64,000 bases of DNA, taken from Methylophilaceae bacterium. Lineage in GTDB: Bacteria > Pseudomonadota > Gammaproteobacteria > Burkholderiales > Methylophilaceae. The translations under genes were made by a program, and so were the position numbers. Numbering within the stretch: the stretch's first letter is position 1; each line of letters starts with the position of its first letter. The stretch lies in the NCBI GenBank assembly GCA_947499625.1, contig CANMPB010000001.1, positions 1 through 64,000 of the forward strand, given 5' to 3'. Positions 40,101 to 48,142 of this stretch are shown here, piece by piece. The notes beneath the pieces are model-generated. The model saw only the letters and a list, made by a program, of their open reading frames with translations, was not told where the DNA came from and ran no database searches.

Positions 40101-40999
40101 AAATTAAAAAAATATCCCCAACACAAAGTTTAAGTAGCGAAAAAGTGCCTAATTTAGATATTAAAATTGACTCGCTTGAAGTTGATGGTAAGAAAGTCGG
40201 AAAGCTTGAGCTTGTTTCTAATACTGAAAAACAAAATATTAATATTCAAAAAATGAAAATTGTTAATGATAAAAATATTTTTCAAGCAGAGGGAGAGTGG
40301 ATAGACTGGAATAAAAATTCTAAATCTAATATTAATTTTAGCTGGAAGATTAATAATCTAGGCGATACACTTAATTTCCTTGGCTTTCCTAACTTCGTAA
40401 AGGATGGTGAAGCAGATGTATCCGGTCAATTAAGATGGCCAGGCAATCCTTTTTCTTTTGATAAAACTAAAGTAGATGGATCGTTTAACCTTGATGTTCG
40501 TAAAGGTATAATTCAAAAAGTTGAGCCTGGTATAGGAAGGCTCTTTGGACTTGTAACCTTGCAAAGCTTACCTAGACGGCTCAGCTTAGACTTTAGAGAT
40601 TTATTTGGGAGTGGCTTTGTCCTTGATACCATGAATGTAGCTGTTCGAGTCAATAATGGCATTATGAAAACAAGCAACTTTAGAATGAATGGTCCGGCTG
40701 CTGAAGTGTTTATGTCTGGCGAAACAAATATCATCAAGGAAACTCAAGATTTAAATGTGAAAGTAACGCCTCATATTAGTGATAGCTTGTCAATTGCAGC
40801 TCTTGCAGGGGGCCCGCTTGTAGGTGCGGTAGCATTTATTGCACAAAAAATACTCAAAGATCCACTTAATAAAGTACTAACCTCTGAATATAGAATTATT
40901 GGTACGTGGGAAAATCCAGAAGAAGTGAATAATTCACCGGCTGATAAAATTAAAACAACAATTGATAACACTAAAAACTTATTTAATGATAAAAAATAA
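37172..40999 (+). CDS. YhdP-like giant AsmA-family envelope protein
   Basis: The 1275-residue protein has one N-terminal membrane segment (about 13-35) and a very long periplasmic region rich in beta-strand repeats, ending in the conserved block with LRWPGNPFSFD, GRLFGLVTLQSLPRRLSLDFRDLFG and SIAALAGGPLVGAVAFIAQKILKDPL. This is the YhdP/TIGR02099 type of AsmA-like proteins, thought to form a bridge that carries phospholipids from the inner to the outer membrane. It precedes the nitrilase-like and tldD genes by 2 and then 8 bases, the same neighbours as in many beta- and gammaproteobacteria. Confidence 0.9.
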   Translation: MKQKLLPYIKKIGIAFVITYVLFIAISSLIFQFYFKPNLNNYKSKIEILASEAIGQSIKINSLDGRWHFINPEFALNEVVFYDSQNNTTLVLKEISADFSWLSPFYLTPTLSEIKLKAPKLLVRRDTTNKIFIGGIPIDGPANNKLTNWLLNQKKVIIEQGEIDWHDEYRQAPALTLKDLNLSYKTHFTIDLIGKHKFNLNFRVSNSDNQFIDLSGNIYAKKIEDINSWDSEVKIKAGNINLAAYTPWVNYPIKINAGTGDLNLTASINNAAITKIKASIKLTNFKTEMNQANKNEVNLKNFSGNIIWHSNKKDHQVAFQNLYLLTNNGINIEDADSAITISTETNKLTAFSLKINKIQLDAANEILQTIPYFDDVKNKVDAIKPSGSLSNVDLKWVDDKNIVLSLKAQFDKLSLKAFDDLPGFENLTGSIHLTNKDGSLKLKSTDISLTYNKLFREELKFNDLHGDLKWTKNYLMFKNISFNNAFINGSINGSIKHSLEKGAYLDIQASIPFIDLKHAKTYYPKTIGAEGLHWLDTSLLEGSLENTLVSIKGSSDDFPFVDAQNRADPNEGSFVVTTTGKNTLIEYGTGWPVIEKFDFNASINAGTFELLSKKGQFLGNTIKELKTTVPELAIEHPILNLQSTLNSPTRETIKFINNSPIKESVQHLFDEATGSGEGKLKLNIDIPIDNIDAITFKGSYQFLDSNLTNPSMGIPNIEKIKGLVTFDEKNVKTENLTGNMFGGNTNIVLIADSNKAIKVKLNGKFTDKGIADKLGTSFSKLNGAANWEGLVEYKKPLLNIQLSSDLKGIEIGYPAPFNKVRDKEEKFYFSKIQNNPKKDEIEFKYSNIVNSKITRIEKNNVMSVDNGYISINSDIKKNAQKGLYLKANLPYVNLDDFISIYIEGHSSNSFKIDKADIALKNADLFDRRFNNIKIEIAPVNASTKFKISSNETSGNLLWTEKDNKLTARLNELKLPNEIKKISPTQSLSSEKVPNLDIKIDSLEVDGKKVGKLELVSNTEKQNINIQKMKIVNDKNIFQAEGEWIDWNKNSKSNINFSWKINNLGDTLNFLGFPNFVKDGEADVSGQLRWPGNPFSFDKTKVDGSFNLDVRKGIIQKVEPGIGRLFGLVTLQSLPRRLSLDFRDLFGSGFVLDTMNVAVRVNNGIMKTSNFRMNGPAAEVFMSGETNIIKETQDLNVKVTPHISDSLSIAALAGGPLVGAVAFIAQKILKDPLNKVLTSEYRIIGTWENPEEVNNSPADKIKTTIDNTKNLFNDKK

Positions 41000-41001
41000 T
41001 A

Positions 41002-41856
41002 ATGGCCATTAAATCTAAAATAAAAACGACTAAAGCAAGATTAGTTAATAAAGATATTGTAAAGATTGCAGGTATTCAAATGGCGTCTGGGCCAGATATC
41101 AAATCAAATCTTAATGAAGCTGAAAATTTAATTACAATTGCTGCCAATCAAGGCGCTAAAATTATTGCTCTACCTGAATATTTCTCTATCATGACTTCTA
41201 AGGATTTAGAGAAATTAAAAGCAAGGGAGAAACCTGGTCAAGGTCTTGTTCAGTCTTTCTTATCAGAGCAAGCCAAGAAGAATAAAGTATGGATTATTGG
41301 CGGGTCAATCCCTTTAGTTTCAAAAGATAAAAATAAAATCAGAAATAGCTGTTTAATTTATGATGACAAAGGAAATTTGGTTCATCGCTATGACAAAATT
41401 CATCTTTTCGGATTTGATATGGGCGAGGAATATTATCGCGAAGATAAATTAATCGAAGCGGGTTCTGATGTTGTAGTTGTCGATTCACCATTTGGTAAAA
41501 TTGGTATTGCGATTTGTTACGACCTTCGATTTCCAGAGTTATTTAGAGCAATGAAAGAAATTGATCTTCTCGTAATTCCCTCAGCTTTTACAGAGACGAC
41601 TGGTAAAGCACACTGGGAAATTCTGATTCGAGCAAGAGCAATTGAGAATCAATGTTATGTATTAGCACCTGCTCAGGGAGGCTATCACTTATCAGGCAGA
41701 GAAACACATGGCAATTCAATCATTGTAGATCCCTGGGGCACGATATTAGATAGACTCGCGCGAGGCTCTGGTGTTATCACTGGGTATTTAAACAAAGAAT
41801 ATATTAAGTCCGTACGTAAATCTCTGCCTGCCCTTAAACATCGAACTATAAAATAA
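41002..41856 (+). CDS. Nitrilase-family amidohydrolase (Nit1/deaminated glutathione amidase type)
   Basis: The 284 residues hold the Glu-Lys-Cys catalytic triad of the carbon-nitrogen hydrolase family at E59 (ALPEYFS), K132 (YDKIHLF) and C172 (ICYDLRFPELFR). The HLFGFDMGEEYYRED segment and length fit the Nit branch, which clears deaminated glutathione; substrate assignment is by family only. The first 18 residues are basic and extend beyond the usual start, with no later Met in a better place. It is in a likely operon between the YhdP-like gene and tldD. Confidence 0.85.
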   Translation: MAIKSKIKTTKARLVNKDIVKIAGIQMASGPDIKSNLNEAENLITIAANQGAKIIALPEYFSIMTSKDLEKLKAREKPGQGLVQSFLSEQAKKNKVWIIGGSIPLVSKDKNKIRNSCLIYDDKGNLVHRYDKIHLFGFDMGEEYYREDKLIEAGSDVVVVDSPFGKIGIAICYDLRFPELFRAMKEIDLLVIPSAFTETTGKAHWEILIRARAIENQCYVLAPAQGGYHLSGRETHGNSIIVDPWGTILDRLARGSGVITGYLNKEYIKSVRKSLPALKHRTIK

Positions 41857-41864
41857 TACCTTCT

Positions 41865-43301
41865 ATGGAACATAAAATTGATCATGCAAAAGATTTGCTT
41901 CTCGCGCAATCTGGTATTGAAATTAACGATCTAAATAAAATACTCAATGGCATGATGTCTCATGGTGTCGATTATGCAGATCTTTATTTTCAATACACTA
42001 AAAATGAGTACTGGGGACTTGAAGAAGGTCAAGTTAAATCGGGAAGCTTCTCAATTGACCAGGGTGTAGGTGTTAGAGCTGTTAATAAAGATAAATCTGC
42101 ATTCGCTTATTCTGATGACATTTCTATTGAGGCCCTTTTATCTTCATCAAATATCGCCAAAGCCATTGCTTCAAAAAATTTAAATCAAAGCCATAAGTTT
42201 GATCATCCAAAAATAATTTCTAATTTATACAACTCTCAAGATCCTCTTTCTGCTGTGCCCGCTGAAACAAAAATTAAGATTCTAGAGAAAATAGAAAGTT
42301 TTGCTAAAAAAATGGATGAGCGAATAACTAAAGTCACAGCATCGATTGCTGGAGAATATGAAGTGGTGTTTGTTATCAATAATGAACAAAAAATTGCTGC
42401 TGATATTAGGCCTTTAGTCAGATTATCTATTAATGTTATTGCGGAATCGAACGGAAAAAGAGAGCAAGGCTCTTCAGGTGGTGGGGGTCGTTTTGGATTT
42501 GAATATTTCACCGATGAAATATTAAAACAATATGCGCAAGAAGCTGTTCATCAAGCCACTACTAATCTAAATGCTAAGCCAGCACCCGCTGGAAGTATGA
42601 CGGTAGTTTTAGGTCCAGGATGGCCTGGTATTCTTCTTCATGAAGCCATCGGTCATGGTCTAGAAGGTGACTTCAATCGAAAAGGCAGCTCCGCATTTAG
42701 CAATAAAATTGGTACGCAAGTTGCGGCTAAAAATATTACTGTTGTTGATGACGGAACGATTAAAGATCGAAGAGGCTCGCTTAATATTGACGATGAAGGT
42801 AACGAAACACAAAGAACTGTCCTTATAGAAAATGGAATCCTAAAAGGCTACATTCAAGATACATTGAATGCGAGACTTATGAATATGCCAATTACTGGAA
42901 ATGCGAGAAGAGAGTCTTATGCGCATCTGCCTATGCCAAGAATGACAAATACTTATATGCTTAATGGTACAAAAACACCTGAGGAAATTATTAAGTCAGT
43001 AAAAAAAGGGATTTATGCAGTTAATTTTGGCGGTGGCCAAGTAGATATCACAAGTGGTAAATTTGTATTTTCTGCAGCTGAAGCTTGGATGATTGAAGAT
43101 GGAAAACTACTTTACCCAGTCAAGGGTGCAACATTGATAGGAAATGGTCCTGAAGTATTAAAAAAAGTCAGTATGATTGGTAATGATATGTCATTGGATT
43201 CAGGCGTGGGGACATGCGGCAAAGAAGGTCAAAGCGTTCCAGTCGGTGTAGGCCAACCGACTCTCAAGATTGATAGTCTAGTAGTAGGCGGAACTGCTTA
43301 A
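41865..43301 (+). CDS. tldD: Metalloprotease TldD
   Basis: The 478-residue protein has the zinc motif HEAIGHGLEGD near residue 259 and the C-terminal GTCGKEGQSVPVGVGQPTLKI of TldD. TldD acts with PmbA (TldE) as a heterodimeric peptidase that degrades unfolded peptides and trims RiPP precursors such as microcin B17. PmbA is not in this window. In a PQQ maker a role in cutting cross-linked PqqA would be conceivable but is speculative, since a separate protease is known for that. Its end is 2 bases from the convergent efp. Confidence 0.95.
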   Translation: MEHKIDHAKDLLLAQSGIEINDLNKILNGMMSHGVDYADLYFQYTKNEYWGLEEGQVKSGSFSIDQGVGVRAVNKDKSAFAYSDDISIEALLSSSNIAKAIASKNLNQSHKFDHPKIISNLYNSQDPLSAVPAETKIKILEKIESFAKKMDERITKVTASIAGEYEVVFVINNEQKIAADIRPLVRLSINVIAESNGKREQGSSGGGGRFGFEYFTDEILKQYAQEAVHQATTNLNAKPAPAGSMTVVLGPGWPGILLHEAIGHGLEGDFNRKGSSAFSNKIGTQVAAKNITVVDDGTIKDRRGSLNIDDEGNETQRTVLIENGILKGYIQDTLNARLMNMPITGNARRESYAHLPMPRMTNTYMLNGTKTPEEIIKSVKKGIYAVNFGGGQVDITSGKFVFSAAEAWMIEDGKLLYPVKGATLIGNGPEVLKKVSMIGNDMSLDSGVGTCGKEGQSVPVGVGQPTLKIDSLVVGGTA

Positions 43302-43303
43302 AA

Positions 43304-43861
43304 TTATAAAACACGGTTTTTGTATTCTAAAGTACGTGTATCAATTTCAATCTTATCGCCGGTATTGCAAAATAAAGGAACCATCACTTCGAAGCCTGTA
43401 TTAATTTTAGCTGGCTTCATAACCTTACCTGAAGTATCACCTTTTACAGCAGGCTCAGTATAAGTAATTTCACGCGTAACAGAATTTGGTAACTCTACAG
43501 AAATAGCTTTTCCATTGTAAAATTTAACCTCACAAGGCATGCCATCTTCTAAGAAATTTAAAGCTTCCGACATATTATCAGCATCAATTTCATATTGATT
43601 GTATTCACTATCCATGAATACATAAGCAGGATCTGAAAAATAGGAATAAGTGACATCCTTTTTATCTAAAACAATTACTTCAAATTTATCACTAGCGTTA
43701 TAAACGTTTTCGCTCGGCGCTTCAGTCAAAAGATTTTTCATTTTCATCTTAACCACAGCTGAATTTCGACCTGATTTATTATATTCAGCTTTTAAAATGA
43801 CCATAGGGTCAGTGCCAACCATAATAACGTTACCAGCGCGAAGGTCTTGAGCGATTTTCAT
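43304..43861 (-). CDS. efp: Elongation factor P with Arg32
   Basis: EF-P (185 residues, three OB-like domains) rescues ribosomes stalled at polyproline. The tip of domain I reads [14 protein letters not shown], placing Arg at position 32; this is the residue rhamnosylated by EarP in Betaproteobacteria and pseudomonads, in contrast to the lysine used with EpmA or the YmfI route. The earP gene lies directly upstream. AAGGAT precedes the ATG by about 8 bases, and a promoter is predicted at the end of earP. Confidence 0.97.
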   Translation of the reverse strand: MKIAQDLRAGNVIMVGTDPMVILKAEYNKSGRNSAVVKMKMKNLLTEAPSENVYNASDKFEVIVLDKKDVTYSYFSDPAYVFMDSEYNQYEIDADNMSEALNFLEDGMPCEVKFYNGKAISVELPNSVTREITYTEPAVKGDTSGKVMKPAKINTGFEVMVPLFCNTGDKIEIDTRTLEYKNRVL

Positions 43862-43902
43862 AATATTGATCCTTGGGAATACTTACCAAATAAAAGGGAG
43901 AA

Positions 43903-43932
43903 ATTATACTCGAAAATTATGTTTCAGAACAA
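43903..43932 (-). promoter_or_regulatory. Predicted promoter for efp
   Basis: A perfect TATAAT on the minus strand, with TTGTTC 18 bases upstream (3 of 6), lies about 42 bases before the efp ATG. The -35 box falls in the last codons of earP. It suggests that efp is made at a higher level than the greB-earP genes upstream. Confidence 0.6.
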
Positions 43933-45017
43933 TAATCAACCAAACTCTCAACAAATGAAGGTTCTTTAAAATAGTGATAACTCCGCTTCAACGCAAAAGA
44001 CTCCAAAGAAGCCTGACTTTTAAAAAAATCACGCCATAAAGCTTCGTTAAATTTATTATTCGACCAATCGTTATGCATTTTAATTAAAGTCTCTGACAGC
44101 TCTTGCTCACAATCCTCGCAATAGCTTCTCAAAAAAGCTTTTAGTTTAATTAAATGGATATTGTTTTCTTGTACATATGGCTGCCAAATAAAAGGTTTGC
44201 CGGCCCAAAGTGCTCTTATCCAACTATCCTCACCACGCACAAAATTAAGATTGCATGACCAAAGTAGATCATCAAAATCATCATGGCTTAAGAATGGGTA
44301 GGGAATGATATGAAGATGCTGATAATTCTTTTTTGCCTTTAAAAGATCTAACAAATATTGAGGTATGAAAAACTGAATAGGCTTCTTCATAATATCCATA
44401 ACACCTAGAAAAGTTTCAATTTTTTGTGTTGGGTAATAAAAAAGTGATATCGAATAGAAGTCAGGATTGCCACCGAATGACTTAATAATTTTATCACGCC
44501 TAGCTTGGGTAAAAGCCTCTCGTCGCAATAGTAAATCTTTCTCTCGGATGAGGCCACCTGTTTGATTTGTAAAGCCAGGATAGAAGAAAGTTTTAATAAG
44601 GCCAGATTCAGGATCTATGGATGGTTTTAAATGAAAATTATCTACCCATGGCTCAGCTGACAAATATTCAATCGCAATATATTTAGACTTTCCGCTTTGT
44701 ATAAGCGCTTTATATGCATGGGGTAAATCAATATTAAAAAGATTAAATACAAAAGCTGGAGGTGAAGGAAGTGATTTGGAATCTTCACTAAAATCACAAT
44801 GATAAATACAAATACCATCAATCGTTTGTTTTTTTAAGGAAATATCGAGGGAAGGTATAAGTCTTTGGGTAGTCATAAGATCATCGACAAGAAGATGTAC
44901 CTCAATATTAAAATCAACTTTAAGTTGCTTTGCAATGCGCCATGCAACACCAATATCACCAAAAAAATCAATCACCTTGCATATTAAATGACAAACTAGA
45001 GGGCTTTTGTTACTCAT
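43917..45017 (-). CDS. earP: EF-P arginine rhamnosyltransferase EarP
   Basis: EarP transfers rhamnose from dTDP-rhamnose to Arg32 of EF-P, switching it on. From the ATG at 45017 it is 366 residues. The N-terminus has the family pattern CKVIDFFGDIGVAWRIAKQL with the catalytic Asp region, and the C-terminal half has DLLWSCNLNFVRGEDSWIRALWAGKPFIWQPY, the sugar-nucleotide site of this GT-B enzyme. An upstream in-frame start at 45032 is less likely; the chosen ATG overlaps the greB end by 8 bases. Adjacency to efp with Arg32 makes the assignment firm. Confidence 0.95.
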   Translation of the reverse strand: MSNKSPLVCHLICKVIDFFGDIGVAWRIAKQLKVDFNIEVHLLVDDLMTTQRLIPSLDISLKKQTIDGICIYHCDFSEDSKSLPSPPAFVFNLFNIDLPHAYKALIQSGKSKYIAIEYLSAEPWVDNFHLKPSIDPESGLIKTFFYPGFTNQTGGLIREKDLLLRREAFTQARRDKIIKSFGGNPDFYSISLFYYPTQKIETFLGVMDIMKKPIQFFIPQYLLDLLKAKKNYQHLHIIPYPFLSHDDFDDLLWSCNLNFVRGEDSWIRALWAGKPFIWQPYVQENNIHLIKLKAFLRSYCEDCEQELSETLIKMHNDWSNNKFNEALWRDFFKSQASLESFALKRSYHYFKEPSFVESLVDYCSET

Positions 45018-45495
45018 GATATGACACATCAATAATTCTAAAATTAACTAAGCCGCCAGGAGTCTCGACTTTTACCTCATCGTCTAAGGTCTTTCCCAAA
45101 AGTGCCTTAGCAATAGGCGACACCCAACTAATAAAGCCTTTTTCTGTATCAATCTCATCTTGTCCTACAATGCGAAAATGATGCTCTGAATCATCTGATT
45201 CATTAAGAAGAGTGATCCACGCACCGAAAAAAATCTTATCCTGCTGCTCTTGTGTGGATGGATCTATCACCACAGCCTCATCAATGCGCCCAAATAAGAA
45301 TTTCGCTCTTGCATCTATCTGACGTAAGCGTTTTTTCCCATATATATAATCCCCATTCTCACTGCGATCTCCATTGCTTGCAGCCCAAGAAACATCAGCC
45401 ACTACTTTAGGACGATCAACTTTAACCAAAAAATCAAGCTCATCTTTTAGGCATTGGTATCCCTGTTTAGTAATGTAATTTTTGCGTTCAGCCAT
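45010..45495 (-). CDS. greB: Transcription elongation factor GreB
   Basis: The 161-residue protein has the Gre coiled-coil domain with the acidic tip NGDRSENGDY near residue 42 and a C-terminal FKBP-like domain. The ENGDYIYGKKRLRQIDARAKFL segment is the GreB rather than the GreA version. It reactivates backtracked RNA polymerase by stimulating transcript cleavage. Its 3' end overlaps earP by 8 bases. Confidence 0.94.
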   Translation of the reverse strand: MAERKNYITKQGYQCLKDELDFLVKVDRPKVVADVSWAASNGDRSENGDYIYGKKRLRQIDARAKFLFGRIDEAVVIDPSTQEQQDKIFFGAWITLLNESDDSEHHFRIVGQDEIDTEKGFISWVSPIAKALLGKTLDDEVKVETPGGLVNFRIIDVSYHE

Positions 45496-45503
45496 ATTTT
45501 TAA

Positions 45504-45531
45504 ATAATAATTAACGAGGATAAGTTTACAA
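45504..45531 (-). promoter_or_regulatory. Putative promoter for greB-earP
   Basis: On the minus strand TTGTAA (4 of 6) and TATTAT (5 of 6) are 16 bases apart; the start point would lie close to the greB ATG at 45495, leaving a very short leader. It occupies most of the 43-base gap between greB and the divergent AddB-like gene, so the AddB-like promoter must overlap it or lie within greB. Confidence 0.4.
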
Positions 45532-45538
45532 TAGAAGC

Positions 45539-48142
45539 ATGCATTCTGAGCAAAAGCCTATCTATCTCTGCCGTAATTCAAAAGAAGCTTTTAAACTAAG
45601 CCAGCACTTTAACTCAAAAGAAAAAGTGATGGCACTTCATGATTTCATTAATAATCTCTTTGAAAAACACCCGGACATTATCATGCCATACCGAGTTCTT
45701 AATGGTATTGAAGAAAAATTGTTATGGGAAAGTAGTATTAAACAATACAAAAAATCCTCATTTGATTTATCTAATATAGAAAGCTTAAGTGAGCCTGCTA
45801 GCCATGCTGATCGACTCATAGATCAATTTCTTATTGGTGAAAATACTTTAAAAAGTGAAGAGCGCAGTGAAGAGCATGCATTTTTTAACGCTTGGCGCTT
45901 AATTTTTAAAAAATATTGCAGTGATAAAAGTATCATCACTTTTAGTGGTCTTATCAAAATAGCAATTGAACATATCAGAAATAAGGATATATCTATTAAC
46001 CACCCTATTCATTTTGTAAATTTTGAATTTAGAACGCCCATTGAAGAATCATTTATTGATGCATGCAAAACTCAAATTGATGTGACTTTTTTTGAAGGTC
46101 CTAAAATAGAACCTTATATTGAGTCGCGTGTTTTTCTTAATGAAGAACATGAGTGCATGCAAATTGTCGAATGGTGCAAAAAACAAATAGAACATAATAA
46201 AAAAATACTTATTGTGACGCCCCAGCTTGATCAAATCATCGATCGCCTCACAAGCTTACTTGATAAAACATTCCATCCTGAAACATTCACCCCAAGCTTA
46301 TCTCAAGAAAAAAGAATTTATCAGTTTTCTTTAAGTACACCGTTATTTCATTTACCCATGGTTTATTTAAATCTAAGACTCATAGAATTTAGCGCGCGAG
46401 GCCTTTTCAATATTAATGACCTTAAAAATATCTTAAGTTATAACGGATGGTCAGATGATCAAGAGTTAAGTCTTCGCTACAGGCTGATTAACCAATTAAA
46501 AAGAAAACGTAGAGGCAATGTCTCAATTAGCGAACTTATTGAAATATTTGAGTCGACTGAAGGATTAAATGATTTAATTCCTTCGCTAAAGATGCATTTA
46601 GATCAAATACAAACCTCTCATCATGAGTGGCGGGCGAAAAGAACTCCTTCTGCGTGGATGAAAACATTTGATGGGCACTTAAAGAGTATTCAATCAAGAC
46701 TGTTAAATCCAAAAGATGTGTATGAGGAAGGTATTTATCAGGCGTGGAAGAAAATTACCAAAACCTTATCATCGCTAGACAAGCTTACAGGTGAAATATC
46801 TATTCAAGATATGTTAGATACGCTTCAGTATTACCTTAAAAAAACCACCCATCAACACCAGCATCAGGGTGATTATAAAATTGATATTTTAGGCTTTCAT
46901 GAAGCGCCTTATGATACTTATGATGCTACGTGGATTATGAATTTAAATGAACATAATTGGCCTACACTTCACCAATATAATCCATTTATCCCTATCAAAA
47001 TTCAGCATGATAGTCACATCAGCACACATGAAAAACGGCATTTACATGCTACAAAGATTTTAGACAAATTCACTCATACGTCACCCTCAGTAACACTCTC
47101 TTATGCTAAAAAAATGGGTGAAGAAGATATCTTTCCGTCGCCTACATTATATACATTCATATCTTCGAAACTACATGAAGATATGAATTTTAACTATAAA
47201 AAAAATACATTAAATCAACATTTTATAGAGTATATTGAAGATAATACTTCAATAAAAATTGACGTCTTACAGACTGCAAAATCTGGGATTAAATTACTTG
47301 AAGCACAGTCCGTCTGCCCTGCTTGGGCATTCTATGAATTTAGGCTTGGAGCCAAACCAATAGAAGATGAAGATGAGGAAAATTTAACTACTAGGCTTCG
47401 AGGAAATCTCTTCCATAAATCCTTAGAGCAATTTTGGATGGAATATAAATCATCATCTCTAGTAAGCGCTTTAAGCGAAAAAGAGCTCTCAAAAAAGATA
47501 CAGGATATCGCACACAAAACCATTTCAACAGAACAGAAAAGGTACCCCAGAATCTTACCTGAACTTTTTAATATTGAAGAAAAGCGCTTGATAAATTACC
47601 TTGAAAAATGGATTCAATATGAATTAAAACGAGGTGATTTTGAAGTCAAAGAGACAGAAAAAAGTATACCCGTCCATTTAGGTTATCTTAACTTTAATAT
47701 CAAAATTGATCGTATTGATGAAGTTAATCAGAACAAGATTGTCATTGATTACAAGTCTGGAGCTACAAAAACCCTAAACGAATGGTTTCTCAATGCTTAT
47801 GGGGAGCTTCAGATGCCTTTCTATGCTCTCTTTGCCTCAGATAAGCCTATTGATGCCATTGCTATTGGCGTTATCAACACACCAAAACCTCAATGGATTG
47901 GCATCGGTCGTGATATGGCGCTTCTTAAAGGCATCAAGGACCCTTCCTCTTCTAATCAATACCAATCATGGGATGACTTACTTGGCTTTTGGAAGTGTCG
48001 TATTAATGATGCAGTTAAAAGCTACGAAGTGGGTGATGCAGCAGTTAGATTTATGCGCGAAAAAGACATGGCTTACTGTCACGTTAAACCTATCCTAAGA
48101 ATTCCTGAGCGAACATTACAATTTGAGCAAACCAAGCAATGA
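45539..48142 (+). CDS. AddB-like PD-(D/E)XK nuclease subunit
   Basis: The 867-residue protein resembles AddB-type double-strand-break repair subunits. The N-terminal two thirds look like a degenerate helicase without a recognisable Walker A. The C-terminal RecB-like nuclease shows the conserved His in LRGNLFHKSLEQFW near residue 625 and the catalytic DYKSG motif near 737. C597-equivalent (QSVCPAWAFYEFRL) and a late Cys (AYCHVKP) may remain from an AddB iron-sulfur site, but the usual CxxC is not visible. It overlaps the helicase gene by 4 bases. It fits the group of 'probable DNA repair protein' found beside a RecB-like helicase in Betaproteobacteria. Confidence 0.8.
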   Translation: MHSEQKPIYLCRNSKEAFKLSQHFNSKEKVMALHDFINNLFEKHPDIIMPYRVLNGIEEKLLWESSIKQYKKSSFDLSNIESLSEPASHADRLIDQFLIGENTLKSEERSEEHAFFNAWRLIFKKYCSDKSIITFSGLIKIAIEHIRNKDISINHPIHFVNFEFRTPIEESFIDACKTQIDVTFFEGPKIEPYIESRVFLNEEHECMQIVEWCKKQIEHNKKILIVTPQLDQIIDRLTSLLDKTFHPETFTPSLSQEKRIYQFSLSTPLFHLPMVYLNLRLIEFSARGLFNINDLKNILSYNGWSDDQELSLRYRLINQLKRKRRGNVSISELIEIFESTEGLNDLIPSLKMHLDQIQTSHHEWRAKRTPSAWMKTFDGHLKSIQSRLLNPKDVYEEGIYQAWKKITKTLSSLDKLTGEISIQDMLDTLQYYLKKTTHQHQHQGDYKIDILGFHEAPYDTYDATWIMNLNEHNWPTLHQYNPFIPIKIQHDSHISTHEKRHLHATKILDKFTHTSPSVTLSYAKKMGEEDIFPSPTLYTFISSKLHEDMNFNYKKNTLNQHFIEYIEDNTSIKIDVLQTAKSGIKLLEAQSVCPAWAFYEFRLGAKPIEDEDEENLTTRLRGNLFHKSLEQFWMEYKSSSLVSALSEKELSKKIQDIAHKTISTEQKRYPRILPELFNIEEKRLINYLEKWIQYELKRGDFEVKETEKSIPVHLGYLNFNIKIDRIDEVNQNKIVIDYKSGATKTLNEWFLNAYGELQMPFYALFASDKPIDAIAIGVINTPKPQWIGIGRDMALLKGIKDPSSSNQYQSWDDLLGFWKCRINDAVKSYEVGDAAVRFMREKDMAYCHVKPILRIPERTLQFEQTKQ

